Assembly: GCF_003966125.1 (NCBI RefSeq)
Contig: NZ_RXMA01000024.1
Coordinates: 1 to 64,000 of the forward strand
From: Azospirillum griseum
GTDB lineage: Bacteria > Pseudomonadota > Alphaproteobacteria > Azospirillales > Azospirillaceae
Reading direction: 5' to 3'
Length of the DNA: 64,000 bases
The notes under the pieces were generated by a model, which had not been told where the DNA came from, did not search any database, and was given only the letters and a program-made list of their open reading frames with translations. Positions 17,043 to 25,198 of this stretch are shown one piece after another; position 1 is the first letter of the stretch; each line of letters begins with the position of its first letter. The position numbers were made by a program, and so were the translations under genes.

Positions 17043-17765
17043 TTATTGTTGTTTTTTTAAGGAATTTTGTTCCAAGCGGTCGGTCTGAATCCGAATGAGT
17101 TTCTCGGTGTCGGAGAACACCTGACGCCGCGCCAGCACAACAATGATGCCCGTGGTCGCCAGCATGAACGACACCGGCCCCACCACCCAGGCCAGCACCG
17201 CCAGGGCGAAGTAATAAGCCCGCATCCCGCCGTTCAGCGCGGTGACGGCCAGCGTCAGCGCGTCGCCCAGCGTCGCCGCCATCTCCCGCACCACATCGTC
17301 GGGCAAGGGGGCCATCGGGGCGGAGCCGATCAGGGCGCAGCAGTAATTGTATTGCCGCAGCGCCCAGGTGAACTTGAAAAAGCCAAAGGTGAAGATTCCC
17401 ACCAGAACCAACAGCTTGTATTCGAAAATCTGACGCGAGGTCTTGACGGTGAAGGACAGGCCCAGCACCAGATCATGCGCGTGCTCGATCGCGCCGAACG
17501 ACCCGACCAGCCCCGCCAACACCAGCATGTTGGTGGAGGCGAAAAAGGTGCAGCTGTGCATCGTGTGGCCGAACAGCTGCGAATCCATGATGCGGTTGTC
17601 GCGCTGAAGCATCTGCGCCATCCAGTGGCGGCGCACGATCTTCAGATGCTGGTTCACCCCCTGGCGTTCGCGCGCGATGTGGTCCTGGATGATGGTGAAT
17701 CCCACCCACGAGGCGACAAACCAGCCAAAAGCGGCGAGGTCGAGCGGCGGCAGATCAAACAGCAC
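17043..17765 (-). CDS. DUF599 family membrane protein
   Basis: A 240-residue inner-membrane protein of the DUF599 family with four or five hydrophobic segments: AAFGWFVASWVGFTII, FFASTNMLVLAGLVGSFGAI, LVLVGIFTFGFFKFTW and a C-terminal FALAVLAWVVGPVSFML. The conserved RRHWMAQMLQRDNRIMDSQL loop is present. Function unknown. No ATG fits the family N-terminus; GTG 17765 is taken (protein starting MLFDLPPLDL), while the frame is open to 17837. Confidence 0.8.
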   Translation of the reverse strand: MLFDLPPLDLAAFGWFVASWVGFTIIQDHIARERQGVNQHLKIVRRHWMAQMLQRDNRIMDSQLFGHTMHSCTFFASTNMLVLAGLVGSFGAIEHAHDLVLGLSFTVKTSRQIFEYKLLVLVGIFTFGFFKFTWALRQYNYCCALIGSAPMAPLPDDVVREMAATLGDALTLAVTALNGGMRAYYFALAVLAWVVGPVSFMLATTGIIVVLARRQVFSDTEKLIRIQTDRLEQNSLKKQQ

Positions 17766-17850
17766 GGGGCAGCACTCTTCAGAACGGAGAAACTTCAGAA
17801 CGGGGAAACCAACACCAACACGGGCTGGACGCGCCACGCCCGTCTACCGG

Positions 17851-18078
17851 TCAATCCTGTCCCTGTCCAGCCGTTCCCCCACCCGCCAGCAGCGCGTTCA
17901 GCACATGCACGCGGATGGCGCTCGACAGGTTGCCGCTGCGGTTGCGGTCGATGTCCTCGATCAGCGCGTTGACCGACAGACCCCGGCCTTGCGCGATGGA
18001 CTTCAGGGCGTCCCAGAACTCTTCTTCCAGTGACACGCTGGTGGGATGACCAGCGATCATCACCGAACGCTTTTTCAT
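17851..18078 (-). CDS. Ribbon-helix-helix domain protein
   Basis: A 75-residue protein with the ribbon-helix-helix pattern of the PF13467-type family: a basic strand KKRSVMIAGHPTSVSLEEEFW followed by two helices (LKSIAQGRG and NALIEDIDRNR). Such proteins bind DNA as dimers; homologues are common single genes in alphaproteobacteria with unknown targets. ATG 18078 is the first residue of the family pattern; the longer frame to 18192 is not used. A pair of TGTTCTT repeats lies upstream and may be its own operator. Confidence 0.8.
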   Translation of the reverse strand: MKKRSVMIAGHPTSVSLEEEFWDALKSIAQGRGLSVNALIEDIDRNRSGNLSSAIRVHVLNALLAGGGTAGQGQD

Positions 18079-18152
18079 CGTGCCGCGCTTCTGTGGAATG
18101 GAACCGACGGTCAGCCTAGCGCAAGCGGCTTCAACGGTCCAACCCTCACGAA

Positions 18153-18170
18153 TGTTCTTATTTTGTTCTT
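18153..18170. promoter_or_regulatory. TGTTCTT direct repeats at 11-bp pitch
   Basis: TGTTCTT occurs at 18153-18159 and again at 18164-18170, one helical turn apart, in an AT-rich patch in the 168-base gap between the divergent ribbon-helix-helix gene and the hypothetical gene at 18247. Ribbon-helix-helix dimers often bind such direct repeats, so autoregulation is plausible. Confidence 0.4.
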
Positions 18171-18246
18171 GATCAAACGCGCAACCCCTCATACCCTATT
18201 CCCATGCCCCTTTGACGTTTCCCCCGTTTGATCCAGGGAGAGTCGC

Positions 18247-18561
18247 ATGAGCGGAACGGCGTTGGACGAGGATCGCGCGTTGATCGCCCGCAACCGGGTG
18301 GCGGAGTTGAAGCGCTGCGGCTGGCGTGTGGTCGGCCCGGCGGAGGAAGGGGCGGTGTGGATGGAAGGCCCACCGTTGGGCGACCGCTTTCGCCGCCGCG
18401 CCGCCGGGTGGTCCGCTTCGTTCGGCCGGGATAACGACGGTGATGGCGACACCGGCGGCCAGCCGGTCGGTGCCCTGTTCAACGCGCTGGTGACGCGTGC
18501 GCTCGCCCGCGCTGACGCCGCCGATCTGGCGGCCCAACGCGCCGCGCGCCGCGCGGCCTGA
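18247..18561 (+). CDS. Hypothetical protein
   Basis: A 104-residue soluble protein with no family I recognise. It has an acidic start, then IARNRVAELKRCGWRVVGPAEEGAVWMEGPP and an Ala/Arg-rich helical C-terminus after an Asp/Gly-rich linker. The ATG at 18247 follows AGGGAGAG at a good distance, which supports it as a real gene. It is divergent from the ribbon-helix-helix gene and convergent with the GNAT gene. Confidence 0.65.
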   Translation: MSGTALDEDRALIARNRVAELKRCGWRVVGPAEEGAVWMEGPPLGDRFRRRAAGWSASFGRDNDGDGDTGGQPVGALFNALVTRALARADAADLAAQRAARRAA

Positions 18562-18573
18562 GGCGACCGACGC

Positions 18574-19077
18574 TTACGCCGCGCCATCCGCCGCCCGGTC
18601 ATCCGCCGCCAGATCGGCCAGCGCGGGGCCGGTCAACCGGTAGGGCAGCCAGTCCGCCATCTGGCGGAAGCCGAGGCGGTCGTAAAAACCGCGCGCCGGG
18701 TTCCAATCCAGCACGTTCAGATCGACCCGGCGATAGCCGCGCTCCACCGCCCGGCGGGCGATGGCCGCCAGCAGCCTGCGGCCCACGCCATACTGGCGGG
18801 CGTCGGGGGTGACGTAGAGATCCTCGACGAACAGACCGGGCCGCCCCTCCCACGTCGAATAGGTGCGGGAGGTCAGGGCGAAGCCGACCGCCACGCCGTC
18901 CACCTCCGCGATCAGCGCCTCGAACATCGGCGTGTCGCCCCAGCCGTCGCGGCGCAAATCCTCCTCGCTCGATTTGACCGAATGGGGTTCGCGCTCGAAC
19001 TCGGCCAATTCGCGGACAAACCGCATGATGGTGGCGCTGTCGGCCTCACGGGCGGGGCGGATGGTGACGGTCGGCAT
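18574..19077 (-). CDS. GNAT family N-acetyltransferase
   Basis: A 167-residue acetyl-CoA-dependent acetyltransferase of the GNAT fold. The acetyl-CoA-binding segment is LYVTPDARQYGVGRRLLAAI, followed by the C-terminal LNVLDWNPARGFYDRLGF typical of diamine/amino-acid acetyltransferase-like members. The start at 19077 (MPTVTIRPARE) fits the family; the open frame extends to 19149. The acceptor is unknown. Confidence 0.88.
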   Translation of the reverse strand: MPTVTIRPAREADSATIMRFVRELAEFEREPHSVKSSEEDLRRDGWGDTPMFEALIAEVDGVAVGFALTSRTYSTWEGRPGLFVEDLYVTPDARQYGVGRRLLAAIARRAVERGYRRVDLNVLDWNPARGFYDRLGFRQMADWLPYRLTGPALADLAADDRAADGAA

Positions 19078-19170
19078 CAAGGCGCGCCTTCTGACGGACG
19101 GGAGAGGGCCGCGACGATAGCCCGACCGCCTCCCCCCGATCAACGCCAACCCAAGCCGAACGCCGCCCGC

Positions 19171-20259
19171 TCAGTCGTCGCCGCCGCCGGTCAAGTCCAG
19201 CAGGCTCCGCAACTCCTGCACCCGGCGTTCGGCGCTGTGTTCGGACAGAACGCGTTGGCGCGCGCGCCGCCCCAGCTCGGCCAGATGGGCGCGCGGCAGC
19301 ATCAGACCGGTGGTCACGTCGTCGGTGTCGTTCGCCACCAGGATTTCCCGCCCCGGCTCGAAAAAGGCGTCCAGCCCCTCCCACCGGTCGGCGACGATGG
19401 GCACACCACAAGCCGCCGCCTCGAACAACCGATCCGATGGGAACCAGCCGATCGCGCGCTCATCGTCGCGCGCCAGCGCCAGCGTCAGGGTGGCCGAGGC
19501 CAGCATCGCCCCACGTTCGGTGTGGTCCAGGGCGGGCAGCGTCCGCAGGTTGGGCGGCACGTCCAGCGTGTCGGGCGGATCACCGCCCGACAGCAGAAAG
19601 CGCCGACGCGGCAAACGCCGGGCCACGCTCAGGAAAAAGCGCTCCATCCCGGCCTGCGCTGCGCCCAACGGCGGGGCGACGCAGGCCAGATCGGCGAGGT
19701 AGGCGGTTCTGGCGTCGGCGGGATGGTGAAGGTCCGGCACGATCCAGGGGTAGAGCGGGGCCACCGCCGCCGCCCTGGCCCGTTGGCGGTAGAGATCAAG
19801 CGCCGGACCGCCGCCGGAGGCCAGCACCAGATCAAAGCCCGCCAGATCGACGCCGCCTTGGCCATCACCGGGCAGATGGCCGGGCGCGTCCCCCCGCACC
19901 AGCGCCGTAAGCGACTCCGCCGCGTCCGGATCATACAGCGCCCGGCGTTCCGCCCGCGACTCGCGGGCCAGCACCGCCGCCGCGACGCCATCCGGTCCTT
20001 GCGCCAGCGCCAGCACCAACCCGGCCTCGTCGGCGTGGCGGGCGGCGGTGGCGGCCACCTCACCCCATTGCTCATAGCGCAACCACTCGACACCGGGGGG
20101 CGGGACCGGAGGGGCGACCAGCGCCGCGCCGCGCTCCACCGCCACCACACGATGACCGCGCCGGGCCAGCGCCTGGATCAACGCCCGCCAACGCAGGGCG
20201 CTGTCATTGTGCCCCGCGCCGTCCCGCGCGCCCTCCAAACCGAGAATCACGATCTTCAT
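19171..20259 (-). CDS. CgeB-like glycosyltransferase
   Basis: A 362-residue soluble GT-B-fold protein resembling the CgeB/Glyco_trans_1_2 family: an N-terminal MKIVILGLEGARDGAGHNDSALRWRALI, a linker with LYPWIVPDLHHP, and a C-terminal donor-binding half with SDRLFEAAACGVPIVADRWEGLDAFFEPGREIL. It probably transfers a sugar in the cytoplasm; acceptor and donor are unknown. It is not beside other glycan genes. The frame is open far upstream into the opposite-strand mltB gene, but ATG 20259 is clearly the start. Confidence 0.85.
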   Translation of the reverse strand: MKIVILGLEGARDGAGHNDSALRWRALIQALARRGHRVVAVERGAALVAPPVPPPGVEWLRYEQWGEVAATAARHADEAGLVLALAQGPDGVAAAVLARESRAERRALYDPDAAESLTALVRGDAPGHLPGDGQGGVDLAGFDLVLASGGGPALDLYRQRARAAAVAPLYPWIVPDLHHPADARTAYLADLACVAPPLGAAQAGMERFFLSVARRLPRRRFLLSGGDPPDTLDVPPNLRTLPALDHTERGAMLASATLTLALARDDERAIGWFPSDRLFEAAACGVPIVADRWEGLDAFFEPGREILVANDTDDVTTGLMLPRAHLAELGRRARQRVLSEHSAERRVQELRSLLDLTGGGDD

Positions 20260-20433
20260 GGTGGCGTCACCCTTCTGATCCCACGGCCCCTGTCGGCGGG
20301 GCCTGCGCCCCCGCTCATCATGCTCTGATATGGCCCGGTCGACCAGACCAGCAAGCGGGGCAGACCCCAACCGCGCGACCGATGGCGCAAATCGATTCCG
20401 CTTTGGCGCGATCCGCACTAGGGTCAACCCACC

Positions 20434-21732
20434 ATGTCCCCAGCGATCACGATGACTCCCATGCCCACCCTGCCCCGCGCCCGCCTTCGCCCGTTCGCCC
20501 GCCTGCTGTTTGGCACCGTGATGCTGGCCGGGTGCCAGACCACCGGCAGCGTCGGCGCGCCAACCGCCATCGCGCCCGCCACGCCGACCGCCGCCGCCCT
20601 TCAGCAACAGCCGAGCTTCGCCGACTGGGTGAAGGCGCTGCGGGCCGAGGCGGTGAGCCAGGGCATCCGGGGGCAGACCGTGGACCGCGCCTTTCAGTCC
20701 GTGAAGCTGTCCGACCGGGTGCGGGAGCTGGATTCGAGCCAGCCGGAATTCGCCCGGCAGGTCTGGCAGTATCTCGACAGCGCGGTGAACGACAAGCGGG
20801 TGCAGACCGGGCGGCAGAAGATGCGCGATCACGCCGCCCTGCTGGCGCGGGTCAGCCAGCGGTCGGGCGTTCCGGCGGAGATCCTGGTCGCCTTCTGGGG
20901 CATCGAAACCGATTTCGGTGCATCCACCGGCGGTTTCCCGGTGATCGACGCGCTGGCGACGCTGGCCTACCAGGGCCGCCGCGCCGCCTATTTCCGCACG
21001 GAGCTGCTGGCCGCGCTGCGCATCCTCGATTCCGGCGACATCGGCTTTGACCGCATGTCCGGCTCGTGGGCCGGGGCGATGGGGCAGACTCAGTTCATGC
21101 CCACCATCTTCCTGAAACACGCGGTGGACGAGGACGGCGATGGCCGCCGCGACATCTGGGGCAGCATGCCCGATGTGCTGGCCTCCACCGCGACGTTCGT
21201 TCAGGCCAACGGCTGGCGCACCGGCGAAGCCTGGGGCCAGGAGGTCCGGTTGCCCGCCGACTTCCCCTATGATCAGGCCGAACTGACCGTGACCAAGCCG
21301 CTGTCGGAGTGGGCGCGGTTGGGGGTGGTTGCGGTCGATGGCGGTGCGCTGACCGGCGACGCCCCGGCGGCGGTTCTGGTGCTGGCGGGCCACCAGGGGC
21401 CGGCCTTCCTGGTGCGGGAGAATTTCCGCGCCATCATGCGCTACAACCCCTCCACCAGCTACGCGCTGGCGGTGGCGCTGCTGGCCGACCGCATGGCCGG
21501 GCTCGCGGGGGTGGTCGGAAGCTGGCCGCGCCAGGAACCGGCTCTGAGCCGCGACGAACGGCTGGAGCTGCAACAGCGTCTCGCCGCGCTGGGGCTGGAG
21601 CCGGGGGCGGCCGATGGCATCGTCGGGGCCAACACCCGCAACGCGGTGCGCCGGTTCCAGACCTCCATCGGAGCCATCCCCGACGGCTTCGCCACCAAGG
21701 CGCTGCTGGAACGCCTGCGCCAGACGTCATAA
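20434..21732 (+). CDS. Lytic murein transglycosylase, MltB family lipoprotein
   Basis: A 432-residue peptidoglycan lyase. The N-terminal signal ends in a lipobox LAGC (Cys34), so it is a lipoprotein, probably at the outer membrane. The SLT_2-type catalytic domain carries the glutamate E158 in AFWGIETDFGAST and the GSWAGAMGQTQFMP substrate loop; a peptidoglycan-binding domain (about 365-428) follows. It cleaves between MurNAc and GlcNAc with formation of anhydro-MurNAc. ATG 20434 has AGGG upstream; ATGs at 20452 and 20461 are alternatives. Confidence 0.92.
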   Translation: MSPAITMTPMPTLPRARLRPFARLLFGTVMLAGCQTTGSVGAPTAIAPATPTAAALQQQPSFADWVKALRAEAVSQGIRGQTVDRAFQSVKLSDRVRELDSSQPEFARQVWQYLDSAVNDKRVQTGRQKMRDHAALLARVSQRSGVPAEILVAFWGIETDFGASTGGFPVIDALATLAYQGRRAAYFRTELLAALRILDSGDIGFDRMSGSWAGAMGQTQFMPTIFLKHAVDEDGDGRRDIWGSMPDVLASTATFVQANGWRTGEAWGQEVRLPADFPYDQAELTVTKPLSEWARLGVVAVDGGALTGDAPAAVLVLAGHQGPAFLVRENFRAIMRYNPSTSYALAVALLADRMAGLAGVVGSWPRQEPALSRDERLELQQRLAALGLEPGAADGIVGANTRNAVRRFQTSIGAIPDGFATKALLERLRQTS

Positions 21733-21744
21733 CCCCATGAAACC

Positions 21745-21817
21745 GTTACGCATCCGGAACATCATGTTCCGGGTACTGTTCCGGGTACTGTTCCGGGTAC
21801 TGTTCCGGGTGCGTAAC
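21745..21817. repeat. Hairpin expanded by 12-bp tandem repeats
   Basis: The 12-bp unit GTTCCGGGTACT occurs three times perfectly (21766-21777, 21778-21789, 21790-21801) plus a 9-base fourth copy. The fourth copy continues into GTTCCGGGTGCGTAAC (21802-21817), which is complementary at 15 of 16 positions to GTTACGCATCCGGAAC (21745-21760). It therefore looks like a stem-loop between two convergent genes (mltB-like and phoU) whose right arm has been multiplied, giving four alternative pairings. It probably serves as a bidirectional terminator, though without a T-run. Confidence 0.75.
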
Positions 21818-21830
21818 CAGTCTTGAAACA

Positions 21831-22562
21831 TCAGTTTTGTTCTGATTCGGGAACGGATGGCAACGCCACGGCGAAGCTGCTGAGATCCTCCTTGTTCCGC
21901 TCCTGCGACGGCAAACGACCGTCCACCAGATACAGGATGTTCTCCGCCACGTTGGTGGCGTGGTCGCCGATCCGCTCAATCGATTTGGCGGCGAACAGAA
22001 GATGGGTGCAGGCGGTGATCTGCGACGGCGTTTCCATCATGTAAGTGAGGAACTCACGGAACAGACTGGTGTAGGCGGCATCGACCTCACCATCTCGGTC
22101 ACGGATGGCGGCGGCGAGCGTCGCATCCTGATCGGCGTAGGCGCGGCGCATGTCGGCGACCATGGCCACCACCGACCGCCCCATCCAAGCCAGCGACCCC
22201 AACGGCGGCAGGCTGGGCAAACCGGCCAGCGTCACCGCCCGTTTGGCGACCGATCCGGCAAAATCCCCCATTCGTTCCAAATTCGAAACAATCTTCAGCG
22301 CCGCCACGATGTCGCGCAGATCCTTCGCCATCGGCTGACGCAGCGCCAGCAGGCGGATGGTCATCGCCTCCACCTCCGTTTCCAACTGGTCGATGGCGGC
22401 GTCGCCCGCGATCACTTGGGTGGCCTTTTCGGCGTCGGCGGTGGCCAGGGAGTCGAGCGCCCCCACCAATTGCTGTTCCACCAACGCACCCATCCGGTCG
22501 ACCGCCGCATGAAGGGCCGCCAATTCCGCATCGAACGCCGCCACCGTGTGCCCACCGGCCAT
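21831..22562 (-). CDS. phoU: Phosphate signalling protein PhoU
   Basis: A 243-residue cytoplasmic protein made of two PhoU three-helix repeats, each with its metal-binding motif: NLERMGDFAGSVAKRA in the first and SIERIGDHATNVAENI in the second. It normally connects the Pst transporter to the PhoR/PhoB system, but no pst or pho genes lie in this window, so it is detached from the usual operon here. ATG 22562 is preferred over 22568 because the AAAGGGA ribosome binding site is then 7 bases away rather than 1. Confidence 0.92.
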   Translation of the reverse strand: MAGGHTVAAFDAELAALHAAVDRMGALVEQQLVGALDSLATADAEKATQVIAGDAAIDQLETEVEAMTIRLLALRQPMAKDLRDIVAALKIVSNLERMGDFAGSVAKRAVTLAGLPSLPPLGSLAWMGRSVVAMVADMRRAYADQDATLAAAIRDRDGEVDAAYTSLFREFLTYMMETPSQITACTHLLFAAKSIERIGDHATNVAENILYLVDGRLPSQERNKEDLSSFAVALPSVPESEQN

Positions 22563-22733
22563 GGTCATGTCCCTTTCCCGTCAGACGCGCGGGCGGCGCG
22601 TGCAACAATCGCGCGCCCGCTCTGGATCTTAACGTTTGGCATAGATTATTTTAGGAGATTGGTCTATCGCCTGCGCAACGCGTCACCCCACCGGCGACGC
22701 AAAGTTGTGCAACGACGCCAATGGTCGCACCCT

Positions 22734-22775
22734 GACGACGCCTAAGGGACGACGCCTAAGGGACGACGCCTAAGG
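22734..22775 (+). repeat. Three perfect copies of a 14-bp repeat before the pentapeptide gene
   Basis: GACGACGCCTAAGG is repeated three times head to tail (22734-22747, 22748-22761, 22762-22775) and ends 14 bases before the start codon at 22790. Each copy carries an AAGG that could act in ribosome binding, so copy number may influence translation. The unit is short and perfect, the kind of tract that can slip during replication. Confidence 0.8.
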
Positions 22776-22789
22776 ATGGATTGTTCACC

Positions 22790-24097
22790 ATGACGCCGCA
22801 CGAGTTGGTCGCCGTTCTGGAAAAGCACGAGCGTTGGTTGAAGAAACGCACGGGCGGCGCGCGTGCCAACCTGACCATGGTGAATCTGGAAGGCTCCAAT
22901 CTGTCGGGTGTGGACCTGATGCAGGGGAAGCTGTCGGGGGCCAACCTGTCCCATTGCGATCTCACCAACGCCAACCTCAGCAACGCCGATCTGTTCGCCG
23001 CCCACCTGACCAAGGCCGATCTGTCGGGCTGCAACCTGTACCGCGCCGATCTGCGCGGCGCGCACATGCGCGGGGTGAAGCTCAAGCGCGCCAACCTCAA
23101 GGAAGCGGATTTGCGCGGCGGGGCGCTGCTCTATGGTGGCGGCGGTGGCAAGGGTGGCAAGGGCGTCGATTTCATCCGGTCCGACCTGACCGGCAGCGAT
23201 TTCGACGACGCGTCGCTGAACAACGCCAACATGTCCGGGGCCGACCTGACCGACGCCACGATGAACGGGGCCGATTGCGAAGGGGCGCTGTTGACCGGGG
23301 CGACGCTGATGCGCGCGGTGATGAAAAGCTGCAACCTCGCCAACGCCGATCTGCGCGGCAGCAACCTGTCGGGCGTCAACCTGCAAGGGGCGGTGCTCCG
23401 CAACGCCAATCTGGCGGGCGCGATGCTGGCCGGGGCCAACCTGCGCAACGCCGATCTGCAGGGGGCGAAGCTGGAGGGGGCCGATCTGGCCGGAGCCGAC
23501 ACCACCGGGGCCAATCTGGCGCGGTCGGCGGAAAATTTCTCGGTCCAGATCCAACAGGCGCTGCACAGTCATTACACATGGATCAACACCGGCGGCAGCA
23601 TGGGTGCCCGCGCCGACCTCAGCGGGGCGGACATGGCCCACATCGACCTGTCGGGCGTCAACCTGTCCGGGGCCAGCCTGAAGAACGCCAATCTGGCCGG
23701 GGCCAAGATGCGCGAATGCCTGCTGATCATGTGCGACATCTCCGGGGCCATCCTGACCGGAACGGACTTCACCGGGGCCATTCTGGACGGGGCCAACCTG
23801 CGCGGTGCCAATTTGCAGGAAGCCCGCCTGGACAGCGCCGGGATCGGTTGGGTCGATGTGAAGGGCAGCGATGGCAAGCCGACCGGCCGCCTGTGGGCCG
23901 CCAATCTGACCGGCAGCAACCTGACCGGCGCATCCTGCGTCCGCACCAATCTGCGCGGGGCCAATCTGTCGGAATGCGATTTCACCAACGCCGATCTGAC
24001 CGGGGCCATCCTGACCGACGCCAACATCCGCGACACCCGCTTCACCGGAGCCAATCTGGCCGGGGCCAGCCTGCCGCCACCGCCCGACGATGACTGA
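22790..24097 (+). CDS. Pentapeptide-repeat protein
   Basis: A 435-residue protein built almost entirely of A(D/N)LXX pentapeptides, which fold into a right-handed quadrilateral beta-helix. The runs are separated by a Gly/Lys-rich loop (YGGGGGKGGKG near residue 115) and by a non-repeat insert around residues 245-265 (SAENFSVQIQQALHSHYTW). A helical N-terminal cap (PHELVAVLEKHERWLKKR) precedes the repeats. No catalytic domain is seen. A TTG at 22781 is also in frame. The TfoX-like gene overlaps its last eight bases, so the two are probably cotranslated. Function unknown. Confidence 0.85.
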   Translation: MTPHELVAVLEKHERWLKKRTGGARANLTMVNLEGSNLSGVDLMQGKLSGANLSHCDLTNANLSNADLFAAHLTKADLSGCNLYRADLRGAHMRGVKLKRANLKEADLRGGALLYGGGGGKGGKGVDFIRSDLTGSDFDDASLNNANMSGADLTDATMNGADCEGALLTGATLMRAVMKSCNLANADLRGSNLSGVNLQGAVLRNANLAGAMLAGANLRNADLQGAKLEGADLAGADTTGANLARSAENFSVQIQQALHSHYTWINTGGSMGARADLSGADMAHIDLSGVNLSGASLKNANLAGAKMRECLLIMCDISGAILTGTDFTGAILDGANLRGANLQEARLDSAGIGWVDVKGSDGKPTGRLWAANLTGSNLTGASCVRTNLRGANLSECDFTNADLTGAILTDANIRDTRFTGANLAGASLPPPPDDD

Positions 24098-24398
24098 CGC
24101 GCCCCCTCAGCCGGATTCGAACAGTCTGCACGCCCTTCCCGGCCTTGGTCCGAAAACGATCGGCTGGCTGGCTGAAATCGGCGTCACCAACGCCGACGCG
24201 CTGCGCGCCCTGGGAGCGGTCGAGGCCTATCGCCGCCTGCGCATGACCTCCCCGCAACGGGTCAGCCGGAACGCCCTGTGGGCGTTGCACGCCGCGCTGT
24301 TGGGGATTCCCTGGACCAGCCTGGATGCGGCAACCAAAGCGTCACTGTTGGCTGAACTTGATCCGGTTCCGCAACAAACCCTGCGGAATCAGAGATAA
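24090..24398 (+). CDS. TfoX C-terminal domain protein
   Basis: A 102-residue protein corresponding to only the C-terminal (helix-hairpin-helix-like) domain of TfoX/Sxy: LHALPGLGPKTIGWLAEIGVTNADALRALGAVEAYRRL and the final ALWALHAALLGIPWTSL. The N-terminal TfoX domain is absent; stand-alone C-terminal proteins of this kind are known. It overlaps the pentapeptide gene by eight bases at its start and the convergent MarR gene by ten bases at its end. A link to competence is not implied by sequence alone. Confidence 0.85.
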   Translation: MTDAPPQPDSNSLHALPGLGPKTIGWLAEIGVTNADALRALGAVEAYRRLRMTSPQRVSRNALWALHAALLGIPWTSLDAATKASLLAELDPVPQQTLRNQR

Positions 24399-24925
24399 GC
24401 ATCCTCGTCCACGCGCTCATCCTCGGCACGCCCCTGAAGAACGACGCTGTTGAGGTTGGCGCTGATCTGACGCAACACCGACATCGCCGCCGCGACATCG
24501 GCCGGCGGAATCCCGGCAACCGCCAGTTCAGCGATGGCTTCGGCGTTCGGCAGCATGCTGTCGCGCAGGGCGCGCCCCTTGTCGGTCAAATGGATGTTCA
24601 TTTTCCGGCGGTCTTGCGCGTTGCGAACCCGCTGGACCAACCCCTGCCCTTCCATGATGTTGACCGCCGTGACCGTGGTCGGCTCCATCATGCCCACGCG
24701 ATGGCTCAACTCCCGCTGGGTCAACCCGTCCTCCTCCCACAGGGCGCGGAGAAAGAACCACTGCCCCATGCTCACGCCCGAACGGGCAATGCGGTTTTGC
24801 AGCGCGCGGGCGAAGGCACGATTCACATCGCGGACCAGGAACGACAAGGCGTTGCCAGCGACCGACTCCTCGTCGACGACCGCATGGCCCGTGTCCGGTT
24901 CCCACTCTTTGAAACACACCGACAT
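24389..24925 (-). CDS. MarR family transcriptional regulator
   Basis: A 178-residue winged-helix regulator. The DNA-binding core is LTQRELSHRVGMMEPTTVTAVNIMEGQGLVQRVRNAQDRRKMNIHLTD in the MarR pattern, flanked by dimerisation helices. About 25 extra residues precede the family core. ATG 24925 is chosen; the frame is open to 25024. It is divergent from the carbamoylputrescine amidase gene and two palindromes lie in the shared gap, either of which could be its operator. The signal it senses is unknown. Confidence 0.88.
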   Translation of the reverse strand: MSVCFKEWEPDTGHAVVDEESVAGNALSFLVRDVNRAFARALQNRIARSGVSMGQWFFLRALWEEDGLTQRELSHRVGMMEPTTVTAVNIMEGQGLVQRVRNAQDRRKMNIHLTDKGRALRDSMLPNAEAIAELAVAGIPPADVAAAMSVLRQISANLNSVVLQGRAEDERVDEDAYL

Positions 24926-25092
24926 ACCAACCCACTTCCCTGGAGAAAACCACAAACGGCCCGGCGGCCGATGCGCATCCGGCGGCGCCATCAGCGCGCG
25001 AGCGTGCGCCCAAGATTTTCCCAATCATAACGTGTCGCGGGCAAAGATCAAATCAAATGCGCAAAACTCACATCAGAGCATGCAATGATATG

Positions 25093-25118
25093 TCAGTCTC
25101 CATTCAATGATAGACTGA
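25093..25118. promoter_or_regulatory. Inverted repeat TCAGTCT/AGACTGA
   Basis: TCAGTCT (25093-25099) is inverted as AGACTGA (25112-25118) with 12 bases between, in the 461-base gap between the divergent MarR gene and aguB. The gap (24926-25386) holds no credible gene; it is unusually AT-rich for this genome, as expected for a double promoter region. Confidence 0.45.
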
Positions 25119-25198
25119 GAATTCAGACAAAAGAGACAAAGACATCCGACCGATCCTTTCCTTTAGTGCGATCACCCTAGGCAGAAAGCGATAGTCTC

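Noticed and set aside
21766..21810. Possible CRISPR-like array
   Set aside because: Units are 12 bp, directly adjacent, with no spacers and no cas genes nearby.
22790..24097. Repetitive DNA of the pentapeptide gene as a mobile or satellite repeat
   Set aside because: Repetition is at protein level (A-D/N-L-x-x) with divergent codons, explained by the beta-helix fold.
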